DNA of 64,000 nucleotides from Chitinophaga ginsengisegetis. GTDB taxonomy: Bacteria; Bacteroidota; Bacteroidia; Chitinophagales; Chitinophagaceae. Location: positions 2,104,623 through 2,168,622 of the forward strand of contig NZ_FUZZ01000001.1 of assembly GCF_900168065.1 (NCBI RefSeq), given 5' to 3'. Both the position numbers and the translations under genes were made by a program. Below the pieces are notes generated by a model. That model did not search any database. It saw only the letters and a program-made list of their open reading frames with translations, and was not told the DNA's origin. This document shows, one piece after another, positions 37,008 through 46,753 of the stretch (positions are counted from its first letter, which is position 1; each line of letters begins with the position of its first letter).

Positions 37008-37886
37008 ATGATCAATTATAATCCAAAGGAGTGGTTTACGTTCATTTTCCGTATTCATAAAGCGGATACGGTAAGGAAGCTGTTCCCCATGTTTATTGGC
37101 CTCTCCATCTATTCCGCCATTATAGCCTGGCTGGAACTGGAGGTATGGAAGATGTCTGACAAGAGTGAGTTAAAGAATATAACGCTGATGTATGGCCTGC
37201 TGGGCTTTGTGATTTCCCTGTTGCTGGTGTTCCGCACCAACACGGCGTACGACCGCTGGTGGGAAGGCCGCCGGCAATGGGGCGCCCTCGTGAACAGCAG
37301 CCGCAACCTGGCCATAAAGATCCAGGCCATGCTGCCGCTGGAGAACAAGGCCGACAGGGAGTTCTTCAAAGTAATGATCCCGAACTTCGCTTACGGCCTG
37401 AAAAACCACCTGCGTAAAACTTATGTGCATGACGAGATGGAGGCTATACCAGGACAGGAGCCACTTCATACTGATATCAGTAAGCATGTACCTAACCAGC
37501 TGTCGCAACTCATCACGACTAAAACGATGGATCTGTACCGCAACGGGCAGCTCACCGGGGATCAGCTCATTGTGCTGAACAACGAACTGCAGTCGTTTGC
37601 AGATGTATGCGGCGCCTGCGAACGGATCAAAAACACCCCCATCCCTTTTTCCTACAGTGTATTTATCAAGAAGTTCATATTCTTCTACGTCATGTCCATG
37701 CCCTTTGGATACGTGTTCAGTTTGGGTTACCTCATTATCCCCATGATCGTATTCGTATTCTTTGTGCTGGCAAGCCTTGAGCTTATTGCAGAAGAAATTG
37801 AAGATCCGTTTGGCAAAGACGCCAACGATTTGCCGCTGGATAGCATTTGCAGCAACATCCGCCTGCACGTATCAGAATTATTATAA
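37008..37886 (+). CDS. Bestrophin-family membrane channel
   Basis: A 292-residue inner-membrane protein of the bestrophin/UPF0187 family. Four hydrophobic helices are visible, near residues 22-42, 58-75 and two around 222-260. The signature FRTNTAYDRWWEGRRQWG near residue 76 and the later PFGKDANDLPLD near 265 are diagnostic. Bacterial homologues form pentameric cation or anion channels. It lies 55 bp before mgtE in the same direction, so the two may be co-expressed for ion balance, which is an inference. Confidence 0.92.
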   Translation: MINYNPKEWFTFIFRIHKADTVRKLFPMFIGLSIYSAIIAWLELEVWKMSDKSELKNITLMYGLLGFVISLLLVFRTNTAYDRWWEGRRQWGALVNSSRNLAIKIQAMLPLENKADREFFKVMIPNFAYGLKNHLRKTYVHDEMEAIPGQEPLHTDISKHVPNQLSQLITTKTMDLYRNGQLTGDQLIVLNNELQSFADVCGACERIKNTPIPFSYSVFIKKFIFFYVMSMPFGYVFSLGYLIIPMIVFVFFVLASLELIAEEIEDPFGKDANDLPLDSICSNIRLHVSELL

Positions 37887-37941
37887 CGACTGCCCCGGCA
37901 GCGTGCTATTTTAACTTAATTTCGCAGATAGAGGCAATTGT

Positions 37942-39318
37942 ATGGAAAATGAAGCTTTACTGGAAAAATTCCAGACACTGACAAAAGAAAGAAACTACCG
38001 CGAACTGTCAGTATACCTGGACGACCAGCTGATAACGGATATAGCCGAACTGATTCACGAGGACCCCGAAGATGCCGGAATAATCATCAATCACCTGTCG
38101 ATCGGCAGAGCGGCAGCGGCTTTCCGTATCCTGGACTTTCCTTTACAGGAAGATGTAATACGCACTTTATCGCCCGCGAAAATAGCAGAGCTCATGAATG
38201 AGCTGCCGGCGGATGACCGTACCGCCTTCCTGGAAGAGCTTCCCAGCGAAGCGGTAAAAGAACTGATCAAACTGCTCGACCCCGAAGAACGGCGCATTAC
38301 CCTCTCCCTCCTCGGCTACAAGGAGAACAGTGTGGGCCGTATCATGACGCCCGACTACATTGCCGTCAGGGAAGAATGGACCGTGAAGGAAGTACTGGAC
38401 TATATCCGGGAACATGGCAAAGACAGTGAAACCATCGACGTTATTTATGTAATCGATGAAAAAGGACAGCTGCTGGATGACTTCCGGATCCGCGAGTTCC
38501 TGCTCGTATCGCCCGAAACGGTAGTGCATACCCTCATGGACGACCGCTTTGTATCGCTCCACGCCAACGATAACCAGGAAGAGGCCATCCAGGTTTTCCG
38601 GATGGAAAACAGGGTAGCCTTACCCGTGGTAGACGACCAGGGTGTTCTGCTGGGCATTGTAACCATCGATGATATGTTGTGGATCGCCAATGAAGAACAT
38701 ACAGAGGATATCCAGAAGATTGGTGGTACCGAAGCCCTGGACGAGCCCTATCTCGATATGCCCCTGCTCAAACTGGTAAAAAAACGGGTAGGCTGGCTGG
38801 TAGTATTGTTTATCGGTGAAATGCTCACTGCTACCGCCATGGGCTTTTTTGAAGATGAAATTGCAAAGGCCGTAGTACTGGCACTGTTTGTACCACTCAT
38901 CATTTCCAGTGGTGGTAACAGCGGCTCACAGGCATCTACGCTTATCATACAGGCAATGGCACTGGGCGAAATCAGTGTGGGCGACTGGTGGCGTGTAATG
39001 CGCCGCGAAATCCTTTCCGGCCTGCTGCTGGGCGGCGCGCTGGGCGCCATCGGCTTCCTGCGTATCCTGCTCTGGAACACTTTGTTTAATACTTATGGCG
39101 CACATACTGTGCTGATAGGCGCTACTGTAGGCATTTCCCTCGTAGGCGTGGTATTGTGGGGCACCCTCTCCGGTTCTATGCTGCCACTGGTATTGAAGAA
39201 GTGCGGCGCCGATCCGGCCACGTCTTCCGCGCCTTTTGTGGCTACCCTGGTGGATGTAACCGGGTTGCTGATCTACTTCACCGTAGCGTATACACTCATG
39301 AAAGGCATCCTGCTCTAA
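37942..39318 (+). CDS. mgtE: Magnesium transporter MgtE
   Basis: Inner-membrane magnesium channel gated by its own cytosolic domains. The 458 residues comprise the helical N-domain (to about 135, LLDPEERRITLSLLGYKENSVGRIMTPD at its end), two CBS domains (about 140-260) and five membrane helices (about 285-455). GGNSGSQASTLIIQAMALGEI near residue 320 is the pore-region signature. No magnesium-sensing leader was recognised in the short gap upstream. Confidence 0.96.
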   Translation: MENEALLEKFQTLTKERNYRELSVYLDDQLITDIAELIHEDPEDAGIIINHLSIGRAAAAFRILDFPLQEDVIRTLSPAKIAELMNELPADDRTAFLEELPSEAVKELIKLLDPEERRITLSLLGYKENSVGRIMTPDYIAVREEWTVKEVLDYIREHGKDSETIDVIYVIDEKGQLLDDFRIREFLLVSPETVVHTLMDDRFVSLHANDNQEEAIQVFRMENRVALPVVDDQGVLLGIVTIDDMLWIANEEHTEDIQKIGGTEALDEPYLDMPLLKLVKKRVGWLVVLFIGEMLTATAMGFFEDEIAKAVVLALFVPLIISSGGNSGSQASTLIIQAMALGEISVGDWWRVMRREILSGLLLGGALGAIGFLRILLWNTLFNTYGAHTVLIGATVGISLVGVVLWGTLSGSMLPLVLKKCGADPATSSAPFVATLVDVTGLLIYFTVAYTLMKGILL

Positions 39319-39328
39319 TACACAACGA

Positions 39329-39356
39329 TAGCGGGGGAAAGCCTTTTCCTCCGCTA
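39329..39356. terminator. Bidirectional terminator between mgtE and phosphatase gene
   Basis: TAGCGGgGGAAA (39329-39340) pairs with TTTCCtCCGCTA (39345-39356) with one G-T pair. The TAG stop of the leftward gene (39354-39356) lies in the right arm. Confidence 0.65.
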
Positions 39357-39887
39357 ATAACAAATCTCTTTAAGCTCCGTTCCTTCCCTTGTTTTCCGCA
39401 CTATAAACAACCGGTCGTATTCGTTTTCCCCGATAGAATCCGTATGTGGCTTAGCTTTCAGGCTATGCAAAATAGGGATTACGGTATTGGAATGCCCGAT
39501 CACAAGCAAACGCTTTCCCCAGTCGCCATGCCGGGTAACCTGATAAATAAAGGATTCCCCGCTGGTATCTGCCGCATAAAAACAGGTATCTATGCGCAGG
39601 TGCATGCGCAGGCTATCGGCGGTGGCCACCGTTCTTTTATAAGGTGTAAAATAAATTTTATTCAGGCCGGAATCCTTTAGCAGCCGGTATAAAGCCCCTG
39701 CCCTTTCCTGGCCGGCAACGGTCAAAGTAGAATCCGGTCCCGGGTTTCTTTCTGCATGCCTGATCACGTAAAAGGTGCCTGTTAAAAAAGTGGTGTCTTC
39801 AGATACCGGTACCGGTTGCCGGACGGGATGTTTAGGCTTACAAGCCGTAAAGAACAGGAGGGAAAGAAGTATTGGTAATATGCGCAT
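39354..39887 (-). CDS. Lipoprotein with histidine-phosphatase (PGM-like) domain
   Basis: A 177-residue protein with a lipoprotein signal (MRILPILLSLLFFTAC, cysteine 16) so it is likely tethered outside the cytosol. The phosphatase motif is FYVIRHAERN (RHxE in place of RHG) near residue 41, GHSNTVIP near 130 holds the second histidine, and ENEYDRLF near 152 follows. Such enzymes use a phosphohistidine intermediate; the substrate is unknown. The lipobox has Phe at -3, a variation often accepted in this phylum. It converges with mgtE. Confidence 0.85.
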   Translation of the reverse strand: MRILPILLSLLFFTACKPKHPVRQPVPVSEDTTFLTGTFYVIRHAERNPGPDSTLTVAGQERAGALYRLLKDSGLNKIYFTPYKRTVATADSLRMHLRIDTCFYAADTSGESFIYQVTRHGDWGKRLLVIGHSNTVIPILHSLKAKPHTDSIGENEYDRLFIVRKTREGTELKEICY

Positions 39888-39989
39888 AGTGCGGATTTAA
39901 GGCAGATGACCGCGTTACGTCCATCCAAAACTTACGGCAATTTATGATTAAACCATTACATTTATTCCCCAACAAAATAATGAACCGCT

Positions 39990-42362
39990 ATGAGAAAATG
40001 GGTTATACCCGCCATTATTTTTTTATCAGCCAATCGCATCAGTGCCCAACAGGCAGTGCCGCTCACGGTAGAAAAGATCATGCGCGATCCCAAATGGATA
40101 GGAACTTCTCCTGATAACGTTTTCTGGGGCACCGACAACCAGACCGTTTATTTCAGCTGGAACCCCGGCAAACAACTAAGCGACTCCCTTTACTATGCCG
40201 GCGTTAAAAACAATACGCCCCGTATTACTGCTGCCGGAGAACGTTCGCTTATCAACGCCAAAGCCGGCGGTACCTGGAATACGGATAAATCGTTACTTGC
40301 TTACTCCTATGAAGGTGATATTTATTTACTGGAGATAAAAAGCGGGAAAACCACCCGCATCACCAATACCAAAGCCGTTGAGTTTAACCCGGTTTTCAGT
40401 TTCGGTGGTAAACAGGTGGTGTTTCAACAAAACCGCGACCTGTACGGATGGGACAAAGCCTCCGGTTTAATCAGTCAGCTTACCAGCTTTGAAGCAGGCA
40501 GCAAGCCCGCCGAAAAAGACGACAGTAAAACCGGCAACGCAGAAGAAAAGTTCCTCAAAGCGCAGCAGCTGGAACTGTTACAGGTAATCCGTGATAAAAA
40601 GGCAAAGAAAGACGCCGCCGAGGCATTCGACAAAGCCTACGAGCTCAAACCATTACGATCCCTGTACCTGCAAAACAAAAGATTAAGGGAGCTGCAAATC
40701 AGTCCCAACGGGCGTTTCGTTACCTATAGCCTCTTCACAGCACCTACCGATGCCCGCAACACCATCGTTCCCGAATTTGTAACCGCCACCGGTTTCACAA
40801 CCGATATTGCCGCCCGCGACAAAGTGGGCGCCCCGCAAGGCAGCTTCGAAAGCTTTATCTACGACCGGGAACGTGATACGGTGTTACCTATTAAAACTAC
40901 TGATCTCACCGGCATCAAAGACCTGCCCGATTACGTAAAGGACTACACGAAAAAAGACACGCCCAAAGTAAGGGAAGTAATCGTGAACGGTCCGTACTGG
41001 TCGGAGCAAGGCACACACGCCATTGCCGACATCCGTTCACAGGATAACAAAGACCGCTGGATTGTACTGCTCAACACCGAAAACGGTACCGTGAAAACAC
41101 TGAACCGCCAGCGCGACGAAGCCTGGATAGGCGGCCCCGGCATCGGCTGGAGCATGGGTGGCAGCAACATCGGCTGGATAGATGAAAACACGTGCTGGTT
41201 CCAGTCGGAAGCCACCGGTTATTCACATCTGTATACCGCCAATGTAAACGATGGCAGCATCAAACCAATCACCAGTGGCAACTATGAAGTACAGGAAGCA
41301 CAACTATCTCCCGATAAAAAATATTTTTACATCACCACCAATGAAGTACACCCCGGTGAAAAGCAATTTTATCGTATAGCCGTTTCCGGTGGAAAGGCCG
41401 AGCGGATCACGACTCTCCCCGGTGCCAATGAAGTAACCGTTTCTCCGGATGGCAAATGGATTGCGTTCCGTTATTCCTATTCCAACAAGCCGTGGGAATT
41501 GTATGTGCAGCCAAACACACCTGGCGCAAAAGCAGTACAGGTAACGAACCTGGCGCAGTCTGATGAATTTAAATCGTACAACTGGCGCGATCCGCAAGTG
41601 ATTACTTTTACCGCGCGTGACAACCAGCCGGTATATGCCCGCTTATACACACCCGATCCTGCAAAAAACAACGGTGCAGCGGTTATCTTTGTGCATGGCG
41701 CCGGCTACCTGCAAAATGCACATAAGTGGTGGAGTTCCTATTTCAGGGAATACATGTTCCATAACCTGCTCACCGATAAAGGATATACTGTACTGGACAT
41801 GGACTACCGTGGCAGCGCCGGCTATGGCCGCAACTGGCGTACAGGCATTTACCGTTACATGGGCGGCAAGGATCTGGATGATGAAGTAGACGGCGCAAAA
41901 TATCTGGCAGAAAAATTGCAGGTGGACGCCCGTCGTATTGGTATATACGGAGGCAGCTATGGCGGCTTTATGACGCTGATGGCCTTGTTCACCCAGCCAG
42001 ATGTGTTTGCATCAGGCGCTGCGCTGAGGTCTGTAACGGACTGGGCGCATTACAATCATGGCTACACCAGCAATATATTGAATGAACCATTCACTGACAG
42101 TATTGCTTACCGCAGGTCTTCCCCTATCTATTTTGCAGATGGACTGAAAGGCAAACTGCTGATGTGTCATGGAATGGTTGATACCAATGTGCATTTCCAG
42201 GATATTGTGCGGCTGTCGCAGCGACTGATTGAATTAGGGAAGAATAACTGGGAGCTGGCTGTGTATCCCGTGGAAGATCATGGATTTACTACGCCCAGCA
42301 GCTGGACAGATGAATATAAAAGAATACTTTTGCTCTTCGAGAGTACGCTCTTGAAGAGATGA
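39990..42362 (+). CDS. S9-family prolyl oligopeptidase-like peptidase
   Basis: A 790-residue secreted peptidase. After a signal peptide (VIPAIIFLSANRISA) comes a beta-propeller (about 40-540), then an alpha/beta-hydrolase domain. The catalytic serine is in GIYGGSYGGFMTL near residue 655, the aspartate in HGMVDTNVHF near 730 and the histidine in VEDHGF near 762, a complete triad of the dipeptidyl-peptidase IV type. An internal lysine- and alanine-rich loop (residues 185-215) looks like a coiled insertion. It probably works in the periplasm on peptides. Single gene. Confidence 0.93.
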   Translation: MRKWVIPAIIFLSANRISAQQAVPLTVEKIMRDPKWIGTSPDNVFWGTDNQTVYFSWNPGKQLSDSLYYAGVKNNTPRITAAGERSLINAKAGGTWNTDKSLLAYSYEGDIYLLEIKSGKTTRITNTKAVEFNPVFSFGGKQVVFQQNRDLYGWDKASGLISQLTSFEAGSKPAEKDDSKTGNAEEKFLKAQQLELLQVIRDKKAKKDAAEAFDKAYELKPLRSLYLQNKRLRELQISPNGRFVTYSLFTAPTDARNTIVPEFVTATGFTTDIAARDKVGAPQGSFESFIYDRERDTVLPIKTTDLTGIKDLPDYVKDYTKKDTPKVREVIVNGPYWSEQGTHAIADIRSQDNKDRWIVLLNTENGTVKTLNRQRDEAWIGGPGIGWSMGGSNIGWIDENTCWFQSEATGYSHLYTANVNDGSIKPITSGNYEVQEAQLSPDKKYFYITTNEVHPGEKQFYRIAVSGGKAERITTLPGANEVTVSPDGKWIAFRYSYSNKPWELYVQPNTPGAKAVQVTNLAQSDEFKSYNWRDPQVITFTARDNQPVYARLYTPDPAKNNGAAVIFVHGAGYLQNAHKWWSSYFREYMFHNLLTDKGYTVLDMDYRGSAGYGRNWRTGIYRYMGGKDLDDEVDGAKYLAEKLQVDARRIGIYGGSYGGFMTLMALFTQPDVFASGAALRSVTDWAHYNHGYTSNILNEPFTDSIAYRRSSPIYFADGLKGKLLMCHGMVDTNVHFQDIVRLSQRLIELGKNNWELAVYPVEDHGFTTPSSWTDEYKRILLLFESTLLKR

Positions 42363-42410
42363 TTGCATTTTAAATTTTTTTATTTAGTTCCGTCATAATA
42401 AAAAAATTAT

Positions 42411-42491
42411 AAAAAGGGGATACAGTGAATGATGCAGGCTAATGTTAAGGAATCTTAATATTCACCAGGATCGTTCCCGTATTCCCTTTTT
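42411..42491 (+). ncRNA. Candidate structured RNA between S9 peptidase gene and glmS
   Basis: AAAAAGGGGATAC (42411-42423) pairs with GTATTCCCTTTTT (42479-42491) over 13 bp with one G-T pair. Inside, GTGAAT (42425-42430) can pair with ATTCAC (42460-42465) and TTAAG (42445-42449) with CTTAA (42454-42458). It could be a long-looped terminator of the peptidase gene or a structured element in front of glmS. It does not resemble the glmS ribozyme. Confidence 0.35.
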
Positions 42492-42625
42492 CATTTTACA
42501 TTAGGACCATTGTAGAATGCATGCTGACCATATCTTTACTTAAACAATATTCACATTTTCTGATGTGATTTTAACATTTAATGCGATATTGCAATGATAA
42601 AACCTAGCACAAATCCAAAAACCTT

Positions 42626-44461
42626 ATGTGTGGAATCGTAGCTTATATCGGGCAGAGAGAAGCCTACCCGGTAGTATTAAAAGGCCTCAAAAGACTGGAA
42701 TACCGCGGATACGACAGCGCGGGTGTAGCCCTGATCAATAACGGGTTACAGGTATACAAGAAAAAAGACAAAGTAGCCGCCCTCGAAGCATTCGTAGAGG
42801 GAAAAGACCTGCGGAGTCATATTGCCATCGGGCATACCCGCTGGGCTACCCACGGTGAACCCTGCGACCGCAATGCGCACCCGCATTTATCCGGCGATGG
42901 TAAACTGGCCATGATCCACAATGGCATCATTGAAAACTATGTACAGCTGAAACAGGAGCTCGTCAACCAGGGCCATGTTTTTCATAGTGATACCGATACA
43001 GAAGTACTCCTTCACTTCATTGAGGAAATCAAAAAACAAAACCAGTGTTCACTGGAAGAAGCCCTGCGCATTGCTTTAAAAAGAGTAGTAGGCGCTTATG
43101 TGATTGTACTCATTGATGAAGAAAATCCGGATACCCTCATTGCCGCCCGTAAGGGAAGCCCGCTGGTAATAGGCGTTGGCAAGGGCGAACACTTCCTCGC
43201 TTCTGATGCCTCCCCGATCATTGAATACACAAAAGAAGTAGTGTATGTAAATGATTATGAAATTGCCATCATTAAAGCAGATGAACTGATCCTGAAAAAC
43301 ATTTCCAACGAAAGGCAAACGCCTTACATTCAGAAGCTGGATATTGAACTGGCCGCCATCGAAAAAGGAGGCTATGATCACTTCATGCTGAAGGAAATAT
43401 TTGAACAGCCGCAAACTATCTTTGATAGCTTACGTGGCCGTTTAGATGCGAAAAAAGGTACGCTCACCATGGGCGGTATGCGCGAATATGCCGATGTACT
43501 CAGCAATGCCAAACGCATCATCATTGTAGCCTGCGGAACCTCCTGGCACGCCGGGCTGGTAGCCGAATATATGATTGAAGAATTATGCCGCATCCCGGTG
43601 GAAGTGGAATACGCTTCCGAGTTCCGTTACCGCAACCCGGTAGTGGGCCCCGGCGATGTAATCATTGCTGTATCACAATCCGGTGAAACGGCTGATACGC
43701 TGGTAGCCATTGAAAGCGCCAAAGAAAAAGGCGCCATCATCCTCGGCGTTTGTAACGTGGTAGGTTCTTCTATTGCACGCTTGTCTCACGCCGGCGCCTA
43801 TACGCACGCAGGTCCGGAAATTGGCGTAGCCAGCACCAAAGCGTTTACTGCCCAGCTGGCAGTGCTTTGCCTGGTAGGCTTAAAACTGGCCGCCGATAAA
43901 GGCACCATCACTCCGCAAAGGTTCCAGCACCTGCTCGATGAACTGGAACAGGTTCCTGAAAAAGTAGCCACGGCCCTGAAACTGGATGACCAGATCAAAC
44001 GGGTTGCCGCCAAATATAAAGATGCACGTGATTTCCTCTACCTGGGCCGCGGATACAACTTCCCCGTTGCCCTGGAAGGAGCGCTCAAACTGAAAGAAAT
44101 TTCCTACATCCACGCGGAAGGTTATCCTGCTGCGGAAATGAAACATGGCCCCATTGCACTGGTAGACGAAAACCTGCCGGTAGTAATTGTAGCCACCAAA
44201 GACAGCTACTACGAAAAAGTAGTGTCTAACATTCAGGAAATTAAAGCCCGTAAAGGTAAAGTGATCGCAGTAGTAACAGAAGGCGACAACACCATTCCCC
44301 CGATGGCGGATGATGTGATTTTTGTGCCTGCGGCAGATGAAATGGTTGCACCCATCATCTCTGTAGTACCGTTACAACTGCTCGCTTATCATATAGGCGT
44401 GCTCAAAGGTCTGGACGTTGACAAACCCCGGAACCTGGCGAAATCAGTTACAGTAGAATAA
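42626..44461 (+). CDS. glmS: Glutamine-fructose-6-phosphate aminotransferase
   Basis: GlmS makes glucosamine 6-phosphate from fructose 6-phosphate and glutamine, the first step towards UDP-GlcNAc, peptidoglycan and LPS. The 611 residues are the standard size. The N-terminal CGIVAYIGQR gives the catalytic cysteine after methionine removal; RLEYRGYDSAG follows. Two SIS sugar domains start near VACGTSWHAG (residue 300) and YLGRGYNFPVALEGALKLKE (near 470). The C-terminus PRNLAKSVTVE is canonical. There is no Shine-Dalgarno; TATCTTTA near 42531 is a near-consensus -7 box. Confidence 0.97.
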   Translation: MCGIVAYIGQREAYPVVLKGLKRLEYRGYDSAGVALINNGLQVYKKKDKVAALEAFVEGKDLRSHIAIGHTRWATHGEPCDRNAHPHLSGDGKLAMIHNGIIENYVQLKQELVNQGHVFHSDTDTEVLLHFIEEIKKQNQCSLEEALRIALKRVVGAYVIVLIDEENPDTLIAARKGSPLVIGVGKGEHFLASDASPIIEYTKEVVYVNDYEIAIIKADELILKNISNERQTPYIQKLDIELAAIEKGGYDHFMLKEIFEQPQTIFDSLRGRLDAKKGTLTMGGMREYADVLSNAKRIIIVACGTSWHAGLVAEYMIEELCRIPVEVEYASEFRYRNPVVGPGDVIIAVSQSGETADTLVAIESAKEKGAIILGVCNVVGSSIARLSHAGAYTHAGPEIGVASTKAFTAQLAVLCLVGLKLAADKGTITPQRFQHLLDELEQVPEKVATALKLDDQIKRVAAKYKDARDFLYLGRGYNFPVALEGALKLKEISYIHAEGYPAAEMKHGPIALVDENLPVVIVATKDSYYEKVVSNIQEIKARKGKVIAVVTEGDNTIPPMADDVIFVPAADEMVAPIISVVPLQLLAYHIGVLKGLDVDKPRNLAKSVTVE

Positions 44462-44478
44462 AGACAATGGAGATACTC

Positions 44479-44522
44479 ATCTGGTTATTTTATTAGCTGC
44501 ACGCATAATAAAATAACCAGAT
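44479..44522 (+). terminator. Long perfect hairpin between glmS and DUF4954 gene
   Basis: ATCTGGTTATTTTATTA (44479-44495) and its exact complement (44506-44522) form a 17-bp stem with a ten-base loop. There is no T run after it, so it may pause, partly terminate or protect glmS mRNA rather than fully stop transcription. Confidence 0.6.
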
Positions 44523-44551
44523 AGTCATTTCTCCTCAAATGATGTATCCTC

Positions 44552-46753
44552 ATGAATAAGATCCAAAAAAGACCCCTCTCCGATCTGGGGTACAATTTCA
44601 TTGAAACCACGTTACCGAAAGGCAAAGACGAATATTACCTCCGCAATGAGCAATGGAGCAGGCAGGACCAGTACAGGAAATTAACCGCACACGAAATAGA
44701 ATCGCTGGTACGCAATGATAACACCTCCGACGACTGGAATATTATTTTTGTTTCCAACGAATTTGATCCGCAACTGGTACAACACTGTCACTTTTTTGGG
44801 ATGGTACGTATCGGTAAACTGGAACCCTATTACCTGGAGTTCCATAACCTGCGGATGCCGGTAGGATTGTACAACAGTACCATCTGCGCCTGCGATTTCG
44901 GCGACAATGTAGTGGTACACAACGTAAATTATTTATCGCATTATATCCTCGGCAACGAAGTGATTGTAGCCAACGTAAACGAAATGGCTACTACCGATTA
45001 TGCTAAATTTGGAAATGGTATCCTGAAAGAAGGAGAAAGCGAAAGCGGCCGCATATGGATGGAACTGTGCAACGAAAACGGTGGCAGAAGCGTGATGCCC
45101 TTTGATGGCATGCTCCCCGGAGATGCTTACCTGTGGACACGCTACCGCGATGATGAACAACTGCAACAGCAATTCAAATCCTTCACAGAAAAACAGTTTG
45201 ATAAAAGACGCGGCTACTACGGTATGGTAGGTGATCGTACAGTAATTAAAAACTGTAAGATGATCAAAGATGTGACCATTGGTACCGACGCATACCTGAA
45301 AGGCGCCAACAAACTGAAAAATCTTACTATCAACAGCAACAGCGAAGCTTCTTCACAAATAGGAGAAGGCTGTGAAATGGTAAATGGCGTGATCGGCTAC
45401 GGCTGCCGCGTATTCTACGGCGTGAAAGCAGTTCGTTTTGTAATGGCCTCCCACTCCCAGCTGAAATATGGCGCCCGGCTCATCAACTCCTATCTCGGTA
45501 ACAACGCCACTATCTCCTGCTGCGAAGTACTGAACTCCCTCATCTTCCCGGCACATGAACAACACCACAACAACTCGTTCCTGTGTGCGGCGCTGATCAT
45601 GGGTCAGAGCAATATGGCGGCAGGCGCCACTATCGGCTCCAATCACAACTCACGCGGCGCCGATGGTGAAATCATTGCCGGCAGAGGATTCTGGCCGGGC
45701 CTGTGCGTAAGCCTGAAACATAACTCCCGCTTCGCCAGCTTCACACTTATCTCCAAAGGCAATTATATGTCGGAGCTGAATATCTCCATCCCATTCAGCC
45801 TCGTGGTAAATGATGAACACGAAAACCGCCTGAAGATAATGCCCGGCTACTGGTTCCTGTACAATATGTACGCCATCGCCAGGAACTCCTGGAAATATGT
45901 TGACCGCGATAAACGCACCGATAAACAACAACTCATTGAATACGACTACCTCGCGCCCGATTCAGTAGAAGAAATATTCCAGGCACTTGCCATCATGGAA
46001 ACTGCTACCGGGAAAGCATGGTACGCCCTCCCGGAAAATGCACCGAAGAAAGAACTAACGGAAAAGGACATACGTAAAAAGGGAAAGGACCTGTTAAATA
46101 ATAACCCGGAAGAAGTAGCAAAGCTCACCATTCTCTCCAAAGGATTTGAAAACAGCTCCCGTGAAGTAGAACTCCTGAAAGTACACCGGGCCTATCCCCT
46201 GTTCATTGAAATGGTGGTATTATACGCTGTCAAAAATATCCTGGCAGCAGACAAACCGTCTTTCCTTGCTTTACAGGCGGCGGTAAAAACCGCCAAACGT
46301 GGCGACTGGCAGAACATCGGCGGACAACTGATGAAAGCAGAAACAGTAGCTACGCTCAAAACAAAGATCCGGAAAAACAAAATCAGCAGCTGGCCGCAAC
46401 TGCATACTGCCTACGAAGAAATAGGCAACGAATATGCAGCCGACAAATTACAACATGCCGTAGCCTGCTTACTGGAAATAAAAGACAGCTCCCTGAAAAA
46501 CATGACCACCGCCGATCTCGCACAATGGATGAATGATTCTGTTGTAACGATGGAGTGGATCACCGCACAAATTAAACGCTCCAGGGAAAAAGATTACAAA
46601 AATCCATTCCGCCAGCTGGCCTATGAAAGCGAAAAAGAAATGAACGCAGTAATAGGCAGCCTGGAAGATAATAGTTTCATTAAACAAACTGCTGAAGACC
46701 TGGAAAAGTATAAATTGCAGGTAAATAAAACCATCAGCGAATGGGAGCTATAG
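44552..46753 (+). CDS. DUF4954-family left-handed beta-helix protein
   Basis: A 733-residue cytosolic protein. The middle part (about residues 90-420) shows hexapeptide-like turns such as IGTDAYLKGANKLKNLTI and MAAGATIGSNHNSRGADGEIIAG, as in left-handed beta-helix acyl- or nucleotidyltransferases. This matches DUF4954, found mostly in Bacteroidota and Spirochaetes, sometimes called sugar-phosphate nucleotidyltransferase-like. The C-terminal third is helical and unassigned. It follows glmS by 90 bp, which may point to amino-sugar metabolism (inference). Its end overlaps tag by 13 bp. Confidence 0.85.
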   Translation: MNKIQKRPLSDLGYNFIETTLPKGKDEYYLRNEQWSRQDQYRKLTAHEIESLVRNDNTSDDWNIIFVSNEFDPQLVQHCHFFGMVRIGKLEPYYLEFHNLRMPVGLYNSTICACDFGDNVVVHNVNYLSHYILGNEVIVANVNEMATTDYAKFGNGILKEGESESGRIWMELCNENGGRSVMPFDGMLPGDAYLWTRYRDDEQLQQQFKSFTEKQFDKRRGYYGMVGDRTVIKNCKMIKDVTIGTDAYLKGANKLKNLTINSNSEASSQIGEGCEMVNGVIGYGCRVFYGVKAVRFVMASHSQLKYGARLINSYLGNNATISCCEVLNSLIFPAHEQHHNNSFLCAALIMGQSNMAAGATIGSNHNSRGADGEIIAGRGFWPGLCVSLKHNSRFASFTLISKGNYMSELNISIPFSLVVNDEHENRLKIMPGYWFLYNMYAIARNSWKYVDRDKRTDKQQLIEYDYLAPDSVEEIFQALAIMETATGKAWYALPENAPKKELTEKDIRKKGKDLLNNNPEEVAKLTILSKGFENSSREVELLKVHRAYPLFIEMVVLYAVKNILAADKPSFLALQAAVKTAKRGDWQNIGGQLMKAETVATLKTKIRKNKISSWPQLHTAYEEIGNEYAADKLQHAVACLLEIKDSSLKNMTTADLAQWMNDSVVTMEWITAQIKRSREKDYKNPFRQLAYESEKEMNAVIGSLEDNSFIKQTAEDLEKYKLQVNKTISEWEL

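Noticed and set aside
42551..42568. CRP-like site TCACAT-N6-ATGTGA
   Set aside because: The half-sites point the opposite way from a CRP site (TGTGA-N6-TCACA); a short palindrome in A/T-rich DNA may be chance.
42363..42625. glmS ribozyme
   Set aside because: The conserved core of the ribozyme and its cleavage site are not seen; the class is known mainly from Firmicutes.
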